A DNA stretch of 64,000 bases from Desulfococcus multivorans (GTDB lineage: Bacteria; Desulfobacterota; Desulfobacteria; Desulfobacterales; Desulfococcaceae). Below the pieces are notes generated by a model, which was given only the letters and a program-made list of their open reading frames with translations, did no database searches and was not told where the DNA came from. The stretch is taken from assembly GCF_001854245.1 (NCBI RefSeq), contig NZ_CP015381.1:2205001-2269000 (forward strand), given 5' to 3'. This document shows positions 7,263-17,067 of this stretch, in pieces. The translations under genes were made by a program, and so were the position numbers. Position 1 is the first letter of the stretch, and every line of letters starts with the position of its first letter.

Positions 7263-8357
7263 ATGTCCAGTACCTTCGGCAACGTGTTCAGGGTCGCCAC
7301 GTTCGGGGAATCCCACTGCAAGGGGGTCGGCGCGGTCGTGGACGGCTGCCCGCCGCAGATTCCCCTGAGCGAGGCGGATATCCAGGCCCAGCTCGACCGC
7401 CGGCGCCCCGGTCAGGGGAAGATCACCACCGACCGCCGGGAGAGCGATACGGTCGCCATCCTCTCGGGGGTGGAAAACGGCCTGACCCTGGGCACCCCCA
7501 TCGGGCTCCTGGTGCCCAACCGGGATCAGCGGCCGGGAGACTATGCGGAGATGCGGAACATTCCCCGGCCCTCCCATGCCGATTACACCTACCAGATGAA
7601 ATACGGCATCCGGGCCGCCAGCGGCGGCGGCCGCGCCAGCGCCCGGGAGACCATCGGCCGGGTGGCGGCAGGGGCCGTGGCCGAGAAGTTCCTCTCCCTG
7701 GCCTGGGGTGTCGAGATCGTCGCCTGGGTGAGCGGCGTGGGCGAGCTGTCCGCACCGGCGCCGGATCTCGGGACCATCACCCGGGACATGGTGGATCAGG
7801 CCCTTGTCCGCTGCCCCGACCCCGCCTCCGCCGGGCAGATGACCGAGATCATCCTGGCGGCCCGGGAGGCTGCCGACTCCATCGGCGGGGTGGTCTCCTG
7901 CGTCTGCCGGAACGTCCCCCCGGGCTGGGGCGAGCCCGTCTTCGACAAGCTCGAGGCCCGGCTGGCCCACGCCATGCTCTCCATCCCCGCCGTCAAGGGC
8001 TTCGAGATCGGATCGGGCTTTGCCGGCGCCCGGATGCGCGGATCGGCCCACAACGACCCCTTTGTGTTGAGGGGCGGGCAGCTCCGAACCCGAACCAACT
8101 ACAGCGGCGGGATCCAGGGGGGGATCTCCAACGGCGAGCCTGTCTGGTTCCGGGTGGCCTTCAAGCCCCCGGCCACCATCGGCCGTGCCCAGGAAACGGC
8201 CGACTTTGACGGGAATCCCGCCGTTCTGGCGGCCAAGGGGCGCCATGACCCCTGCGTGGTGCCCCGGGCCGTGCCCATTGTGGAGGCCATGGCGGCCCTG
8301 GTTCTGGCGGACACGGCTCTGATCCAGGCCGGTCGTGCCGCGGGGTTTCCGGGATGA
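7263..8357 (+). CDS. aroC: Chorismate synthase
   Basis: Makes chorismate from EPSP using reduced FMN. The 364 residues carry the family signatures [30 protein letters not shown] and [16 protein letters not shown], and the C-terminal [25 protein letters not shown] precedes ATG 7263. The end overlaps the aminotransferase start by 4 bp (ATGA type), which indicates translational coupling. Confidence 0.97.
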   Translation: MSSTFGNVFRVATFGESHCKGVGAVVDGCPPQIPLSEADIQAQLDRRRPGQGKITTDRRESDTVAILSGVENGLTLGTPIGLLVPNRDQRPGDYAEMRNIPRPSHADYTYQMKYGIRAASGGGRASARETIGRVAAGAVAEKFLSLAWGVEIVAWVSGVGELSAPAPDLGTITRDMVDQALVRCPDPASAGQMTEIILAAREAADSIGGVVSCVCRNVPPGWGEPVFDKLEARLAHAMLSIPAVKGFEIGSGFAGARMRGSAHNDPFVLRGGQLRTRTNYSGGIQGGISNGEPVWFRVAFKPPATIGRAQETADFDGNPAVLAAKGRHDPCVVPRAVPIVEAMAALVLADTALIQAGRAAGFPG

Positions 8358-9499
8358 GACTTTCCAGACGCATCGAGGCTGTCGAGGCCTCCCGCACCGT
8401 TCGGTTCACCGCCCTGATCGAGCGGCTCCGCAGCGGGGGGCGGGACATCGTCAATTTTGCCGTGGGCGAACCTGAATTCCCCACCCCCGACGCGATCGTC
8501 GCCGCCACCCAGGCGGCCCTGGCCCGGGGAGAGACCCGGTACGGCCCGGTGGCCGGCATGGCCCGCCTCCGGTCGGCCGTCGCCGAATCCTTCGCGGGGT
8601 GGGGTCCCGAGAACATCCTTATCGCCAACGGCTCGAAGCAGATTCTCTACGGCCTCTTCCAGGTGCTTCTGGACCCCGGCGACGAGGTGATTCTGCCCAA
8701 CCCCCACTGGGTGAGCTTCTCCCAGCAGATCCGCCTGGCCGGAGCCTGTCCGGTGATGGTGGATACACACCGCCATCAGCTCGATCGCCGGGCCATTGCC
8801 GCGGCCGTGACGCCCCGAACCCGCGCCATCCTGGTCAACTCTCCCAACAACCCCACGGGCGCGGTATACCCCCCACAGGACCTGGCATGGATCGCCGACC
8901 TGGCCCGTGAGCGGGACCTCTGGATCATCGCGGATGAGGCCTACGCCTTTTTCGTGTATGACAACCTCGATCACCACAGCCTTTTCGCGTATGAAGCCAT
9001 TCGGGACCGCCTCATCGTCGTCCGGAGCTTCTCCAAAAGCTTCAGCATGACCGGATTCCGGGTGGGCTACGGCGCCGGACCCGAACCCCTCATCCGGGCC
9101 CTCGGCAAACTCCAGAGCCACCTCACCGGAAACGTCTGCACCTTTGCCCAGCACGGGGCCCTGGCAGCCATGGATCTGGACCCGACGGTCGTTCAAAAGT
9201 GGCGGGGCGAGCTGGCGGAAAAAAGGGACATCGCCCATGAATACGCCGCAAGGCTGTTCACCTGCGTCCGCCCCCAGGGCGCGTTCTACCTCTTCCCCGA
9301 CATCTCGGCCCGGCTTCAAAAAGGTGAAACCGCCGAGGACTTCGCCGCCGCCCTCCTGGAAAAGACCGGCGTAGCCGTCGTCCCCGGCGAAGCCTTCGGC
9401 GCCCAAAACCACATCCGAATCTCCTACGCCGTGCCGAAAGAGACGCTGGTGGAGGGGTTCGAGAGGATGGAAAAGGCGCTGCTTGAGGCTGAAGGCTGA
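8354..9499 (+). CDS. PLP-dependent class I/II aminotransferase, probably aromatic
   Basis: A 381-residue fold-type I aminotransferase. Motifs are [25 protein letters not shown] and the PLP-lysine segment [15 protein letters not shown]. It overlaps aroC by 4 bp and precedes tyrA. A role in transaminating phenylpyruvate/hydroxyphenylpyruvate, or prephenate directly, is therefore likely. Aspartate specificity cannot be excluded from sequence. The final residues LEAEG and the stop are encoded by a heptamer array, so the original C-terminus may have been altered by repeat insertion. Confidence 0.88.
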   Translation: MRLSRRIEAVEASRTVRFTALIERLRSGGRDIVNFAVGEPEFPTPDAIVAATQAALARGETRYGPVAGMARLRSAVAESFAGWGPENILIANGSKQILYGLFQVLLDPGDEVILPNPHWVSFSQQIRLAGACPVMVDTHRHQLDRRAIAAAVTPRTRAILVNSPNNPTGAVYPPQDLAWIADLARERDLWIIADEAYAFFVYDNLDHHSLFAYEAIRDRLIVVRSFSKSFSMTGFRVGYGAGPEPLIRALGKLQSHLTGNVCTFAQHGALAAMDLDPTVVQKWRGELAEKRDIAHEYAARLFTCVRPQGAFYLFPDISARLQKGETAEDFAAALLEKTGVAVVPGEAFGAQNHIRISYAVPKETLVEGFERMEKALLEAEG

Positions 9500-9702
9500 A
9501 GACTGAAGGGGTGCGTCTGTGACGACCGCGACACTTTAGCCAGCAAGCTTCAATAATAATTATGAATTATGAATTATGAATTTTGAATTGACGGTTACTA
9601 ACCCCATAACCCCATAACCAAATAATCACTTAATCGCTTAATCACATAACCACATAACGACCATAAAACTCTAAAACTCTAAAACTCTAAAACCTTAAAT
9701 CC
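9487..9702. repeat. Composite repeat copy C (inverted orientation)
   Basis: Reading downstream: heptamer array, the GGGGTGCGTCTGTGACGA core, 7-mers of the AATTATG/AATTCAT type, then 8-mers AACCCCAT, AATCACTT-like and AAAACTCT (three identical units near 9665-9690). The same blocks in reverse order and complement occur at 11388-11613 and 16857-17067. No gene was seen in this stretch (9500-9796). Confidence 0.9.
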
Positions 9703-9796
9703 CCCGCGCCCAACATTTCCAATAGACAAACAAACTATTTTTCTATAAGTTATATCCCATCGACATAACCCTTGCCCCAGTTATGGAAGCCCCCTC

Positions 9797-10351
9797 ATGA
9801 ACTGCAAATCCTTTGAAGACTATTACGAGGACCTTCAGATCAGCCCCAACGCTGATTTCGAAACCATCGAGCGCGTTTACCGGCTGCTGGCCAAGCGGTA
9901 TCATCCCGACAACCGAAAAACCGGCAGCATCGAGAAATTCGAAGCGCTGACCCATGCTTACAACGTATTGAAGGATCCGGAAAAACGTGCCGCCTACGAT
10001 GTGTCGTACGAGCAGCGAAAGGCGCACGTGTGGCGAACACTCTCGGAAAGTGCGCCGGCGGAGGATTGGGATGACGACCAGGCCATCCGCAACCGGATTC
10101 TCTCGGTGCTCTATGTCGACCGGCGTGAGAATAACGACCATTCCAACGTGGGCCTGTGGCATCTCGAAAAGCTGACGGGATGGCCGGAAAAGGTTCTGGA
10201 ATTTCACGTCTGGTACTTGAAGGAAAAGGCCTGGATCCAGCGGACCGACAACGGCGGCTTCGCCATCACCGCCGCCGGCGTCGACGTGGTGGACCAGAAG
10301 GGCCTGATGCCCCCCAGAAACCGCCTGCTGACGGACGGGAGGGCAGGCTGA
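9797..10351 (+). CDS. J-domain (DnaJ-type) co-chaperone with C-terminal winged-helix-like domain
   Basis: A 184-residue protein. Residues 5-75 are a J domain (YYEDLQISPNADFETIERVYR, HPD motif in YHPDNRK, FEALTHAYNVLKDPEKRAAYD) that should stimulate an Hsp70 ATPase. Residues 95-170 (RNRILSVLY ... LEKLTGWPEKVLEFHVWYLKEKAWI ... GFAITAAGVDVV) look like a winged helix. The stop codon lies in a heptamer array. It is separated by repeats from both neighbours, so membership in the aro operon is uncertain. The partner Hsp70 and client are unknown. Confidence 0.85.
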   Translation: MNCKSFEDYYEDLQISPNADFETIERVYRLLAKRYHPDNRKTGSIEKFEALTHAYNVLKDPEKRAAYDVSYEQRKAHVWRTLSESAPAEDWDDDQAIRNRILSVLYVDRRENNDHSNVGLWHLEKLTGWPEKVLEFHVWYLKEKAWIQRTDNGGFAITAAGVDVVDQKGLMPPRNRLLTDGRAG

Positions 10352-10638
10352 AGGCAGGAGGACAGACTGAAGGCTGAAGGCTGAAGACTGAAGGCAGGAC
10401 AGGCTGAAGACTAAAGGCTGAAGACTGAAGGCTGAAGACTGAAGGTAGGGCAGGCTAAAGGCTATAACTGAAGGTTGAAGGTAAAATAGACTGGAGAGCA
10501 TAGTCCGAAGCCTGAAATGACAAGGGCTGAGGACTAAAACCAAAGACTAAAGCCTGAAGGTAAACAAGGTGAAGAGCTTCAAATTGAAGAAAGCACAAAA
10601 TGCCTCCCCTTCAGCCTTCAGTCTTCAGCCTTCAGCCT
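10345..10638. repeat. R7 heptamer arrays, forward and reverse
   Basis: A long degenerate run of GGCTGAA, GACTGAA and GACTAAA units (10345-10560) fills the gap after the J-domain gene. A clean reverse array (10609-10638) ends 22 bp before tyrA. No other gene is seen in the 309 bp between the two genes. Confidence 0.88.
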
Positions 10639-10660
10639 AAAACCCCGAAAGCATCAACTC

Positions 10661-11407
10661 ATGATTGGAATTATCGGATTCGGACGGTTCGGCAGGCTTA
10701 TGGCCGGGTATCTGGCCAAGGATTACACGGTATACGTCTACAACAGGAGCGACAAGGCCGAGCAGATCTCGGAGATCGGTGCCGTCCCGGCGGATATGGC
10801 CCAGGCTGCCGGCCAGCGGGTGGTCATCCTGAGCGTCCCCATATCCCGGATGGCGGATTTCCTGAAGGAGATCGCGCCGTTGGTCGTCCCCGACGCCGTG
10901 GTGGTGGATGTCTGCTCGGTCAAGGTCTACCCGGTCCAATGGATGACGACGCTGCTGCCGCCTTCCGTCGACATCCTGGCGACCCACCCCATGTTCGGTC
11001 CGGACAGCGCGGCCACATCCCTCCTGGACCGGAAGATCGTCCTCTGCAAAACCCGGATCTCCGACGCCCGCTACGACAAGATCAAGTCCTATCTCAAGGC
11101 CCGGGGGCTGGTCGTCATCGAGACGACTCCCGAGGAGCACGACCGCCAGATCGCCATGAGCCTCTGCCTGACCCATTTCATCGGCCGGTCCCTGGAGGCC
11201 TCGGGCACGGGCGAGCTCATCATCGACACCGAGGGGTACAAACGGCTCCTCCACATCCTGGAAGTCGTCACCCACGACACCTGGCAGCTGTTCGTCGACA
11301 TGAACCGCTACAATCCCTACGCGGAAAAGAGCCGGCGCGCTTTCATGGATGCGATGAAGACGATCGAGGAACGATTGAAAAAGGACAGGCTGAAGACTGA
11401 AGGCTGA
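10661..11407 (+). CDS. tyrA: Prephenate (or arogenate) dehydrogenase
   Basis: NAD(P)-dependent oxidative decarboxylation towards tyrosine. The 248-residue protein has the Rossmann start IGIIGFGRFGRL, the VDVCSVK segment and the catalytic-histidine motif THPMFGPDSA. It is short, with no chorismate mutase or ACT domain. Prephenate versus arogenate specificity cannot be read from sequence. The last residues, RLKTEG, run into a heptamer array, which supplies the stop. Confidence 0.9.
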   Translation: MIGIIGFGRFGRLMAGYLAKDYTVYVYNRSDKAEQISEIGAVPADMAQAAGQRVVILSVPISRMADFLKEIAPLVVPDAVVVDVCSVKVYPVQWMTTLLPPSVDILATHPMFGPDSAATSLLDRKIVLCKTRISDARYDKIKSYLKARGLVVIETTPEEHDRQIAMSLCLTHFIGRSLEASGTGELIIDTEGYKRLLHILEVVTHDTWQLFVDMNRYNPYAEKSRRAFMDAMKTIEERLKKDRLKTEG

Positions 11408-11613
11408 AGGCTGAAGGGGATAAGGGCATCGGGTGGTGAAGATGGGGGAAAAGTGATTAAGTGATTATGTGATTATGTGATTATGGGGTTGATAACCGTC
11501 AATTCATAATTCAAAATTCATAATTCACAATTATCAATTGAAGCTTACTGGGTAACGTGTCGCGGTCGTCACAACCGCACCCCTTCAGTCTTCAGCCTTC
11601 AGTCTTCAGCCTT
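11388..11613. repeat. Composite repeat copy A (direct repeat left of the giant gene)
   Basis: Heptamer array (11388-11418), then GTGATTAA/GTGATTAT 8-mers (11453-11485), AATTCAT/AATTCAA 7-mers, the TATCAATTGAAGCTTACTGG block, the reverse core ending GCACCCC, and a reverse heptamer array (11580-11612). It is in direct orientation with the copy at 16857-17067 and inverted relative to the copy at 9487-9702. Confidence 0.9.
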
Positions 11614-11841
11614 TGCGTCAGAATATTTTTTTCGAGCGTCCTTGACAAATCCTCCCTCAGTGAAGACCTGTATCTTATGGTCGTTTTTGGCCGAACGGGT
11701 CTGGGTGCTGCGATAATCTACAAATCCCCGTTGCCGCAAATCCTGTAAAAATCGGATGGTTGGTTTCTCCCTTCTGTTCATATCCAGGAATCCTCCTGAT
11801 AGATCACGACAGCTCCGATAGCGCAATTCACTCAAATTCAA
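11599..11841 (-). CDS. Small hypothetical protein or gene remnant
   Basis: An 80-codon frame (M at 11841, or M at 11787, in MNRREKPTIRFLQ) with many charged residues. Its last residues (KAED) and stop come from the reverse heptamer array, as in the glycosylase gene at 17045. No family is recognised and no clear ribosome-binding site is seen. It sits between repeat copy A and the giant gene, on the opposite strand. It may be the stump of a gene cut by repeat insertion, or not a gene at all. Confidence 0.25.
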   Translation of the reverse strand: MNLSELRYRSCRDLSGGFLDMNRREKPTIRFLQDLRQRGFVDYRSTQTRSAKNDHKIQVFTEGGFVKDARKKYSDAKAED

Positions 11842-11934
11842 GCCTCAACCTGCCGGCCGGATACGGGGCTTCCCGAAGGGGATTCCACGATAGGCCCAAC
11901 CCGGGATTGTTCGCTGTAAAAGGAGCGCGGCGTC

Positions 11935-14900
11935 ATGTTGACCCAAATGAAACCCGCTCGCACGGTCCTGTTCTGCCTCTTTATTTTCCTGGCAGCCGGC
12001 CAGGCATACGGGGCCCGGCAGGAGCCCGGCGACCTGCGGGGGTTGTGGCAGGTGCAGGACAGGCCGGAATCGGTGGTCCGGATAACCCAGACGGGCGGCA
12101 GCATCACGGGTGTGTGGGCCAGCGTATCCCCTGAATCCCAGACCGGTTATGGATTCAAACCCGGGGACTGGTTTTTGCGGGCTTCATGGGGAGGCGCAAG
12201 CTGGCAGGGGGAAATCCATACACGATTTCGCCTCCTGTACAAAACGCTCTGTCCCCATACCTGGGACCGTGCAGCGGAGGTGGATCTTAAGCCCGGACCG
12301 GACGGCGACACCTTGGAAGGGCATTATCAAGGCAGCGATATTAAAGGTGATTGTGTCATCCGGAAAGGCGCTTTGAAGCCGGTGACCCTTCGGCGGATTC
12401 GACAAGGCCTCGAGTTGTCGGGCTACTGGAGGGTGACGTCCGGCAAAGCGGCCGGCTGGATGATGTACGGACGAACCTTCGCAGGGGGGCGAGTTGCGCT
12501 GGACACCGCCCCGGGTGTGGTCATCGGAACAACCTGGTCACGGTCAGGCACCGATCTTCTCACAAGCCGATCCGGCCCCGCCCCGTTCAAGGGGGAATTG
12601 GATGGTCGCGTGACGCCGCCCGGCATCCTCACGGCCCTTCGCAACGCAACCGTATCCGTCGATCGACAGGGTCGCATCCTCACGGGGAAACCTTCGCCCG
12701 GAGAACTTGCCGAAGAAGGTGCCTTGCAATTGCGCCGCGAGAACTGGCGTGTCGAAATACTCAAGGACCGGACCCATTACGGGTTCAACCCGGGTTCGCG
12801 CGAGAGACCCGGTTTGAGAAGTCGCGGTCTTGAAGGCGGCCCGACAGCGCGGATCGTCTTCGAGCGCCGGGATACCCCATTCCATATGATCCCCGGGGAG
12901 GTGGTGACCGCGCGTCTGCGCGTCATCGACCCGGCCGGCAATATCCTGCGGGAGACCTTTGCCGACCGGAGACCGACGCCGCGATCCCAGGGTCTCACCC
13001 TTGAAATCGCCAATCGATCGCTCTACGGATTGGGGACATGGAACGGCTTGCAGGATGAAGCGACACAAACATCCTTTCCAGCCGGCGCTTACACGTTGGA
13101 ACTGGTGGTTCGCGACGGTATGGCGGAGCAGACCCTGACCCACCGGGTTTCTCTCGGACAGGGATTACAAATCACCGGGGTTACGGAATACTTTGCGCCT
13201 GAGTATGAGGATGCGGCTATCGATTTCCTCTGGATTCCGAATGACACGGAACCGGAAAAAGTTGTCCTCGAAGTTTACGGGGGCGCGGATGGTGCTGAAC
13301 TGATCCTGTCCCGTGAGGTCTCGCCCCGCCTGATGCTGTCAGCCGGGGGACAGGTACGCCTCCAACCGGTATCGGCGCCCCGCTCCGGCGAAGGCAACTG
13401 GCGGGTATACTGGAATGGAACGGACGACCGGAATGCCCCTGTGAACTGGACCGCTCTCATACCGTTTCGGATCGTGCTGCGGGTTCTGGGAAAAGATGGA
13501 GATTGGCACACCGCCGAGGCCGCCGTTACCGTGAAAATCGTCGATCTGAAGATAATACCCCGGGAATTGCCCAGGCTCTCGGGAGAGGAGGCGGGCTGGT
13601 ATGCCGAACATGAGATGCCGGCCGACGCGAATGTTGGAGACAATCCCGATGAGGTTGGCCTGCTGCCTGTTTATGCAAAATTGATCATCCGTGATGCCGG
13701 TGACAACCGCAGGGCGGCCAAACGCGCAGTGGACGTCGATTGGTCGTATACCTTCAGCCCGGGAGATTCCCGGGATCGACCGCGTTCCCCCGGCTTTTAC
13801 CCACCCGGCCGGGGGATTTCGGAAACCCCGCTGAACCGGGTGACAATTCCGTTGATCTACGACACGGACGCCAAAGAGGGGCGCAGCCGGGTCCGCTATC
13901 AAATGCCGGCCCGCGCCGAGGGTCAAAACGAACTTACCCGTCAACGGATCCCGGCCGATCGCTTCAAGATTCATGCTCACTTGACAAATCTTCCGGAGAT
14001 TCAAAAAGAATCCGCGGAATATGTCATCGGTCCGGGAAAGCCCGCCCGTATCCGGCAGATTTTCCCGGATGAAATCCGGGATCGGTTTCACATTTCCGAA
14101 GACCGGGATCCGGAGGACAGAGATCGGCTGGTATCGAATAATTTCGAGTTCGAATACCTCGACGATGTTTCAGAATACATCGACACGGTGGCGACCTATG
14201 CCGTCCGCTGGGGCACCGTTGGTTTGGATTTGACGCCGCCGATGCCGGTTACCTGGCTGCTTCAGAAGGCGTTGATCGAAATCAGAGATGCCGCCGAGGA
14301 TTGGTCACGAGAAGAACGGAAGTATCCGACACGCTATCTTGGAATTGTAAACGACGTGCCTTTCAGGGGTTTCTGGGGTGAAGAACAGCGGCCTGTTCCG
14401 GTATTTCTGGCCGGTTATGCGGGTGAGGATCATGCCCGGTTGAAGGGCGGCCAGGCGTTTCTGGTGATGTTTGAGGTCAGTGATCGATATGGAAACAAGA
14501 TTCCGGTGACCGGCAAAAAAGCACGCCGGATTCACACGATGGTAAATGACAAAGCCGGGCTGGTGCCGCCTTTCGTCCTGGCCTCGGACAGCGGAGACAA
14601 TCAATTCCGCTACGGTGCCCCGAAAAACTACAGTCCTTTCGGTCCCGCCACAGCCGTCACGCCCCCCGGGGTCCATGCCTTCTATTATGTCGCCGGAATC
14701 CGGGGATTCAGCAAGACCTTAAGCACCGATCTGGAATCCCTGCAGACTGAGCTGCAAAAATACGGGGAGCAATTTCTGAAACCCCCGAGCCTCGGCAACA
14801 CGGATGAAATCGACTCCCGCCTGAATATTTTTGCGGAGATCGACGGCAAGGCGTATGCCCAGAAAAATGATATTCGGCTGATCCGTCCGGGTTCCTTCAG

Positions 14901-16842
14901 TGCCCAACCCGGAGAACTGGAGAAGTGGGTCAAGTGGATGGTCTTTGCCGAAGTCCATGATAAAGAGACCTTCATGCTGGATTTGAAGTTCGGAATGATT
15001 CCATTTGCCGGCGATCTGCGGGAGATACTCGTTTATCACCTGAAATCCTATCTGGATCGCGAACTGGGAATTCTGGACGAAATCGCCTATTACTTATCCG
15101 GCATTGGTTTGCTGGCCGATTTCGGCTATCTGCTGCCGCCGGCGGGATTATCCTTGAATGCCTTTCTGGTGAGCGCCAAGGCCCAGATAAAACTGATCAG
15201 GCCCGGTACCAAAGCGGCCAGGGGATTCGGCGAGTTTCTGGCGCCGCTGAAATCAGCCGTAAAGACAGCATTGAACGATCCAAGGAATGCAGACAACCTC
15301 TCAAAGGTTGTGTCCGAGATCACGCACATATCCAATCTGGTCGGTGTTGCGGAGGATGCCGTCAAAAAAGGCGGTGTATCGCTGCTGCATGAACGGATGC
15401 GGAAACTTGCCCGTTATCTCGACCACCCGGTCTGCAATCCGGACGGCTGCCTGTGGGAATTGAATCGACTGCCGCCCAGGCAGATCGGAAAAACCCTGGA
15501 TGAAATTCCAGATGCATTGGATGAAATCTACGGAATCGCAACCCAGAGTTTCCAAGGCCGCAAGCTGACCGATGATGAATTTGCCGATATCGTCTCCTTC
15601 CTATTGGAAATAAAAACCGACAAGGGCCTGAGTTCGCGGACGGTTGCGAATATTGCGGATCTGCTCTCACTGCTTGAAGATCCGTTAACCACCCTGCAGA
15701 AATTGCATCGCATCCAAGCGGGCCGTCTCAGACGGGCGGCCGCATTTTTTAATGACCGGATTTTTAAAAAAGCCGTTGAAGGCGATCCCAGGGTCTTCCC
15801 CACGTTTGTCGGGGCTCTTGCGGAGCACGGTGATGAAGGCCGGCTTTTTTTCGAGACATGGTCCAGGAATGCCGAGGGCTACCAGGACGTTGCGACCCTG
15901 GTCCGCAACACCGTGAAAACCCGGGACAGCCCCCGGGACATGATGAAAGAACTGATCAAGATATCCGGAATACTGAATGACGCGGTGCCGACGCTCATCA
16001 CGATCGTCAAACACGAACGCTTCGCCGGAAAAGGCGTCAGACAAGGCCTGGGAGGATCGGATGGCCTCAAGGCGCTGTTAAGCGTCATTGCCGGTGTGAC
16101 GCGTGCGGATGTCACCCAATCGGCCGCCGAGGAAACGCTTCGAATTGCCGAGTTGCTGACAAGGGTCGGGCCGCCCGCTTCGGGCCGCTATATTCAACTG
16201 CTTGACATCGGACGGGTATTCGATAACCTGGGGGCGGTTCGATATAATATGTATATGGAAGCCGTTAAATTTTTCCGGCGGAACGGCAGCTATGTCCCTG
16301 GGATTCTGGAGCAGGCGTCCATCGGATCTACCCGCAACATCCTGCTTGTGGCCGGATCGAAACGCAATGCGTTGAACTATGCCCTGGAAATCGTCGGAAC
16401 CCATTGGCTGGTTCGGAAAGGCATCCGGATTCAGATCAGCGCCGGGCAGACCGTCCCCGGCGCGCTCCGCGAATTACCGGCAATCCGGAAAATCGACATC
16501 GAGGCTTTCGGCTGGAAACATCAGCGCAGCATCGATCCTCAAGGGACGCTTGAAGCGGACGTGGAATTGAATATACCGGAGATTGCCGGGAACTTTGTCA
16601 TTGATTGGAAAAACTACGGGTTTTCAGGCAAACCTGAACCATCCGACATTGCCAAGGCCGTCGAGGCGTTAAAAAACAGGGCCGTTGAAAATGTTATTTT
16701 TCTTTCACCCAGAATATGGTCGCCCGACGCCGCAAAACAAATCTCAGACGCCGCAAAAGCCGCCAACCTGAACGGCGGCCTGTTGTTGGGTCAGGTCATT
16801 GGGGAAGGGGAACTTGCACTCTTTTTGAGGGTGGTGGAATGA
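11935..16842 (+). CDS. Giant exported protein with pretoxin-like and nuclease-like C-terminal regions
   Basis: 1635 residues. ATG 11935 follows AAAAGGAG; a second ATG is at 11947. Residues 1-26 are a signal peptide (LFCLFIFLAAGQAYG, cleavage after G). Residues 28-140 and a similar stretch after it read like lipocalin/beta-sandwich repeats (LRGLWQV, GGSITGVW). Residues 300-560 look Ig/FlgD-like. Residues about 1019-1110 (GMIPFAGDLREILVYH, IGLLADFGYLLPPAG) resemble the hydrophobic pretoxin segments of polymorphic toxins. Near the end, GTLEADVELN followed by FVIDWKN gives a possible PD-(D/E)xK site (D1542, D1557, K1559). No immunity-like gene follows. The toxin reading is inference; an exported structural protein is the alternative. 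It is flanked by direct repeats. Confidence 0.6.
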   Translation: MLTQMKPARTVLFCLFIFLAAGQAYGARQEPGDLRGLWQVQDRPESVVRITQTGGSITGVWASVSPESQTGYGFKPGDWFLRASWGGASWQGEIHTRFRLLYKTLCPHTWDRAAEVDLKPGPDGDTLEGHYQGSDIKGDCVIRKGALKPVTLRRIRQGLELSGYWRVTSGKAAGWMMYGRTFAGGRVALDTAPGVVIGTTWSRSGTDLLTSRSGPAPFKGELDGRVTPPGILTALRNATVSVDRQGRILTGKPSPGELAEEGALQLRRENWRVEILKDRTHYGFNPGSRERPGLRSRGLEGGPTARIVFERRDTPFHMIPGEVVTARLRVIDPAGNILRETFADRRPTPRSQGLTLEIANRSLYGLGTWNGLQDEATQTSFPAGAYTLELVVRDGMAEQTLTHRVSLGQGLQITGVTEYFAPEYEDAAIDFLWIPNDTEPEKVVLEVYGGADGAELILSREVSPRLMLSAGGQVRLQPVSAPRSGEGNWRVYWNGTDDRNAPVNWTALIPFRIVLRVLGKDGDWHTAEAAVTVKIVDLKIIPRELPRLSGEEAGWYAEHEMPADANVGDNPDEVGLLPVYAKLIIRDAGDNRRAAKRAVDVDWSYTFSPGDSRDRPRSPGFYPPGRGISETPLNRVTIPLIYDTDAKEGRSRVRYQMPARAEGQNELTRQRIPADRFKIHAHLTNLPEIQKESAEYVIGPGKPARIRQIFPDEIRDRFHISEDRDPEDRDRLVSNNFEFEYLDDVSEYIDTVATYAVRWGTVGLDLTPPMPVTWLLQKALIEIRDAAEDWSREERKYPTRYLGIVNDVPFRGFWGEEQRPVPVFLAGYAGEDHARLKGGQAFLVMFEVSDRYGNKIPVTGKKARRIHTMVNDKAGLVPPFVLASDSGDNQFRYGAPKNYSPFGPATAVTPPGVHAFYYVAGIRGFSKTLSTDLESLQTELQKYGEQFLKPPSLGNTDEIDSRLNIFAEIDGKAYAQKNDIRLIRPGSFSAQPGELEKWVKWMVFAEVHDKETFMLDLKFGMIPFAGDLREILVYHLKSYLDRELGILDEIAYYLSGIGLLADFGYLLPPAGLSLNAFLVSAKAQIKLIRPGTKAARGFGEFLAPLKSAVKTALNDPRNADNLSKVVSEITHISNLVGVAEDAVKKGGVSLLHERMRKLARYLDHPVCNPDGCLWELNRLPPRQIGKTLDEIPDALDEIYGIATQSFQGRKLTDDEFADIVSFLLEIKTDKGLSSRTVANIADLLSLLEDPLTTLQKLHRIQAGRLRRAAAFFNDRIFKKAVEGDPRVFPTFVGALAEHGDEGRLFFETWSRNAEGYQDVATLVRNTVKTRDSPRDMMKELIKISGILNDAVPTLITIVKHERFAGKGVRQGLGGSDGLKALLSVIAGVTRADVTQSAAEETLRIAELLTRVGPPASGRYIQLLDIGRVFDNLGAVRYNMYMEAVKFFRRNGSYVPGILEQASIGSTRNILLVAGSKRNALNYALEIVGTHWLVRKGIRIQISAGQTVPGALRELPAIRKIDIEAFGWKHQRSIDPQGTLEADVELNIPEIAGNFVIDWKNYGFSGKPEPSDIAKAVEALKNRAVENVIFLSPRIWSPDAAKQISDAAKAANLNGGLLLGQVIGEGELALFLRVVE

Positions 16843-16856
16843 AGGGGAAGGTGTTA

Positions 16857-17067
16857 TGGTTTTAAGGTTTTAAGGTTTTAAGGTGTTAAGTGATTATGTG
16901 ATTAAGTGCTTAAGTGATTAAGTGATTATGGGGTTATGGGGTTAGTAACCATCAATTCATAATTCATAATTCAAAATTCATAATTATCAATTGAAGCTCA
17001 CTGGGCAAACTGTCGCGATCGCCACAAACGCACCCCTTCAGCCTTCAGTCTTCAGCCTTCAGCCTCC
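16857..17067. repeat. Composite repeat copy B (direct repeat right of the giant gene)
   Basis: Three GGTTTTAA 8-mers, GTGATTAA/GTGATTAT/GTGCTTAA 8-mers, GGGGTTAT units, AATTCAT/AATTCAA 7-mers, the ATTATCAATTGAAGCTCACT block, the core ending CGCACCCC and a reverse heptamer array (17035-17067). The array overlaps the 3' end of the convergent glycosylase gene. The same block order is seen in copy A, 5.4 kb upstream. Confidence 0.9.

Noticed and set aside
16843-17044. Immunity gene after the giant exported protein
   Set aside because: Only composite repeat sequence is present between the giant gene and the convergent glycosylase; no frame of useful length.
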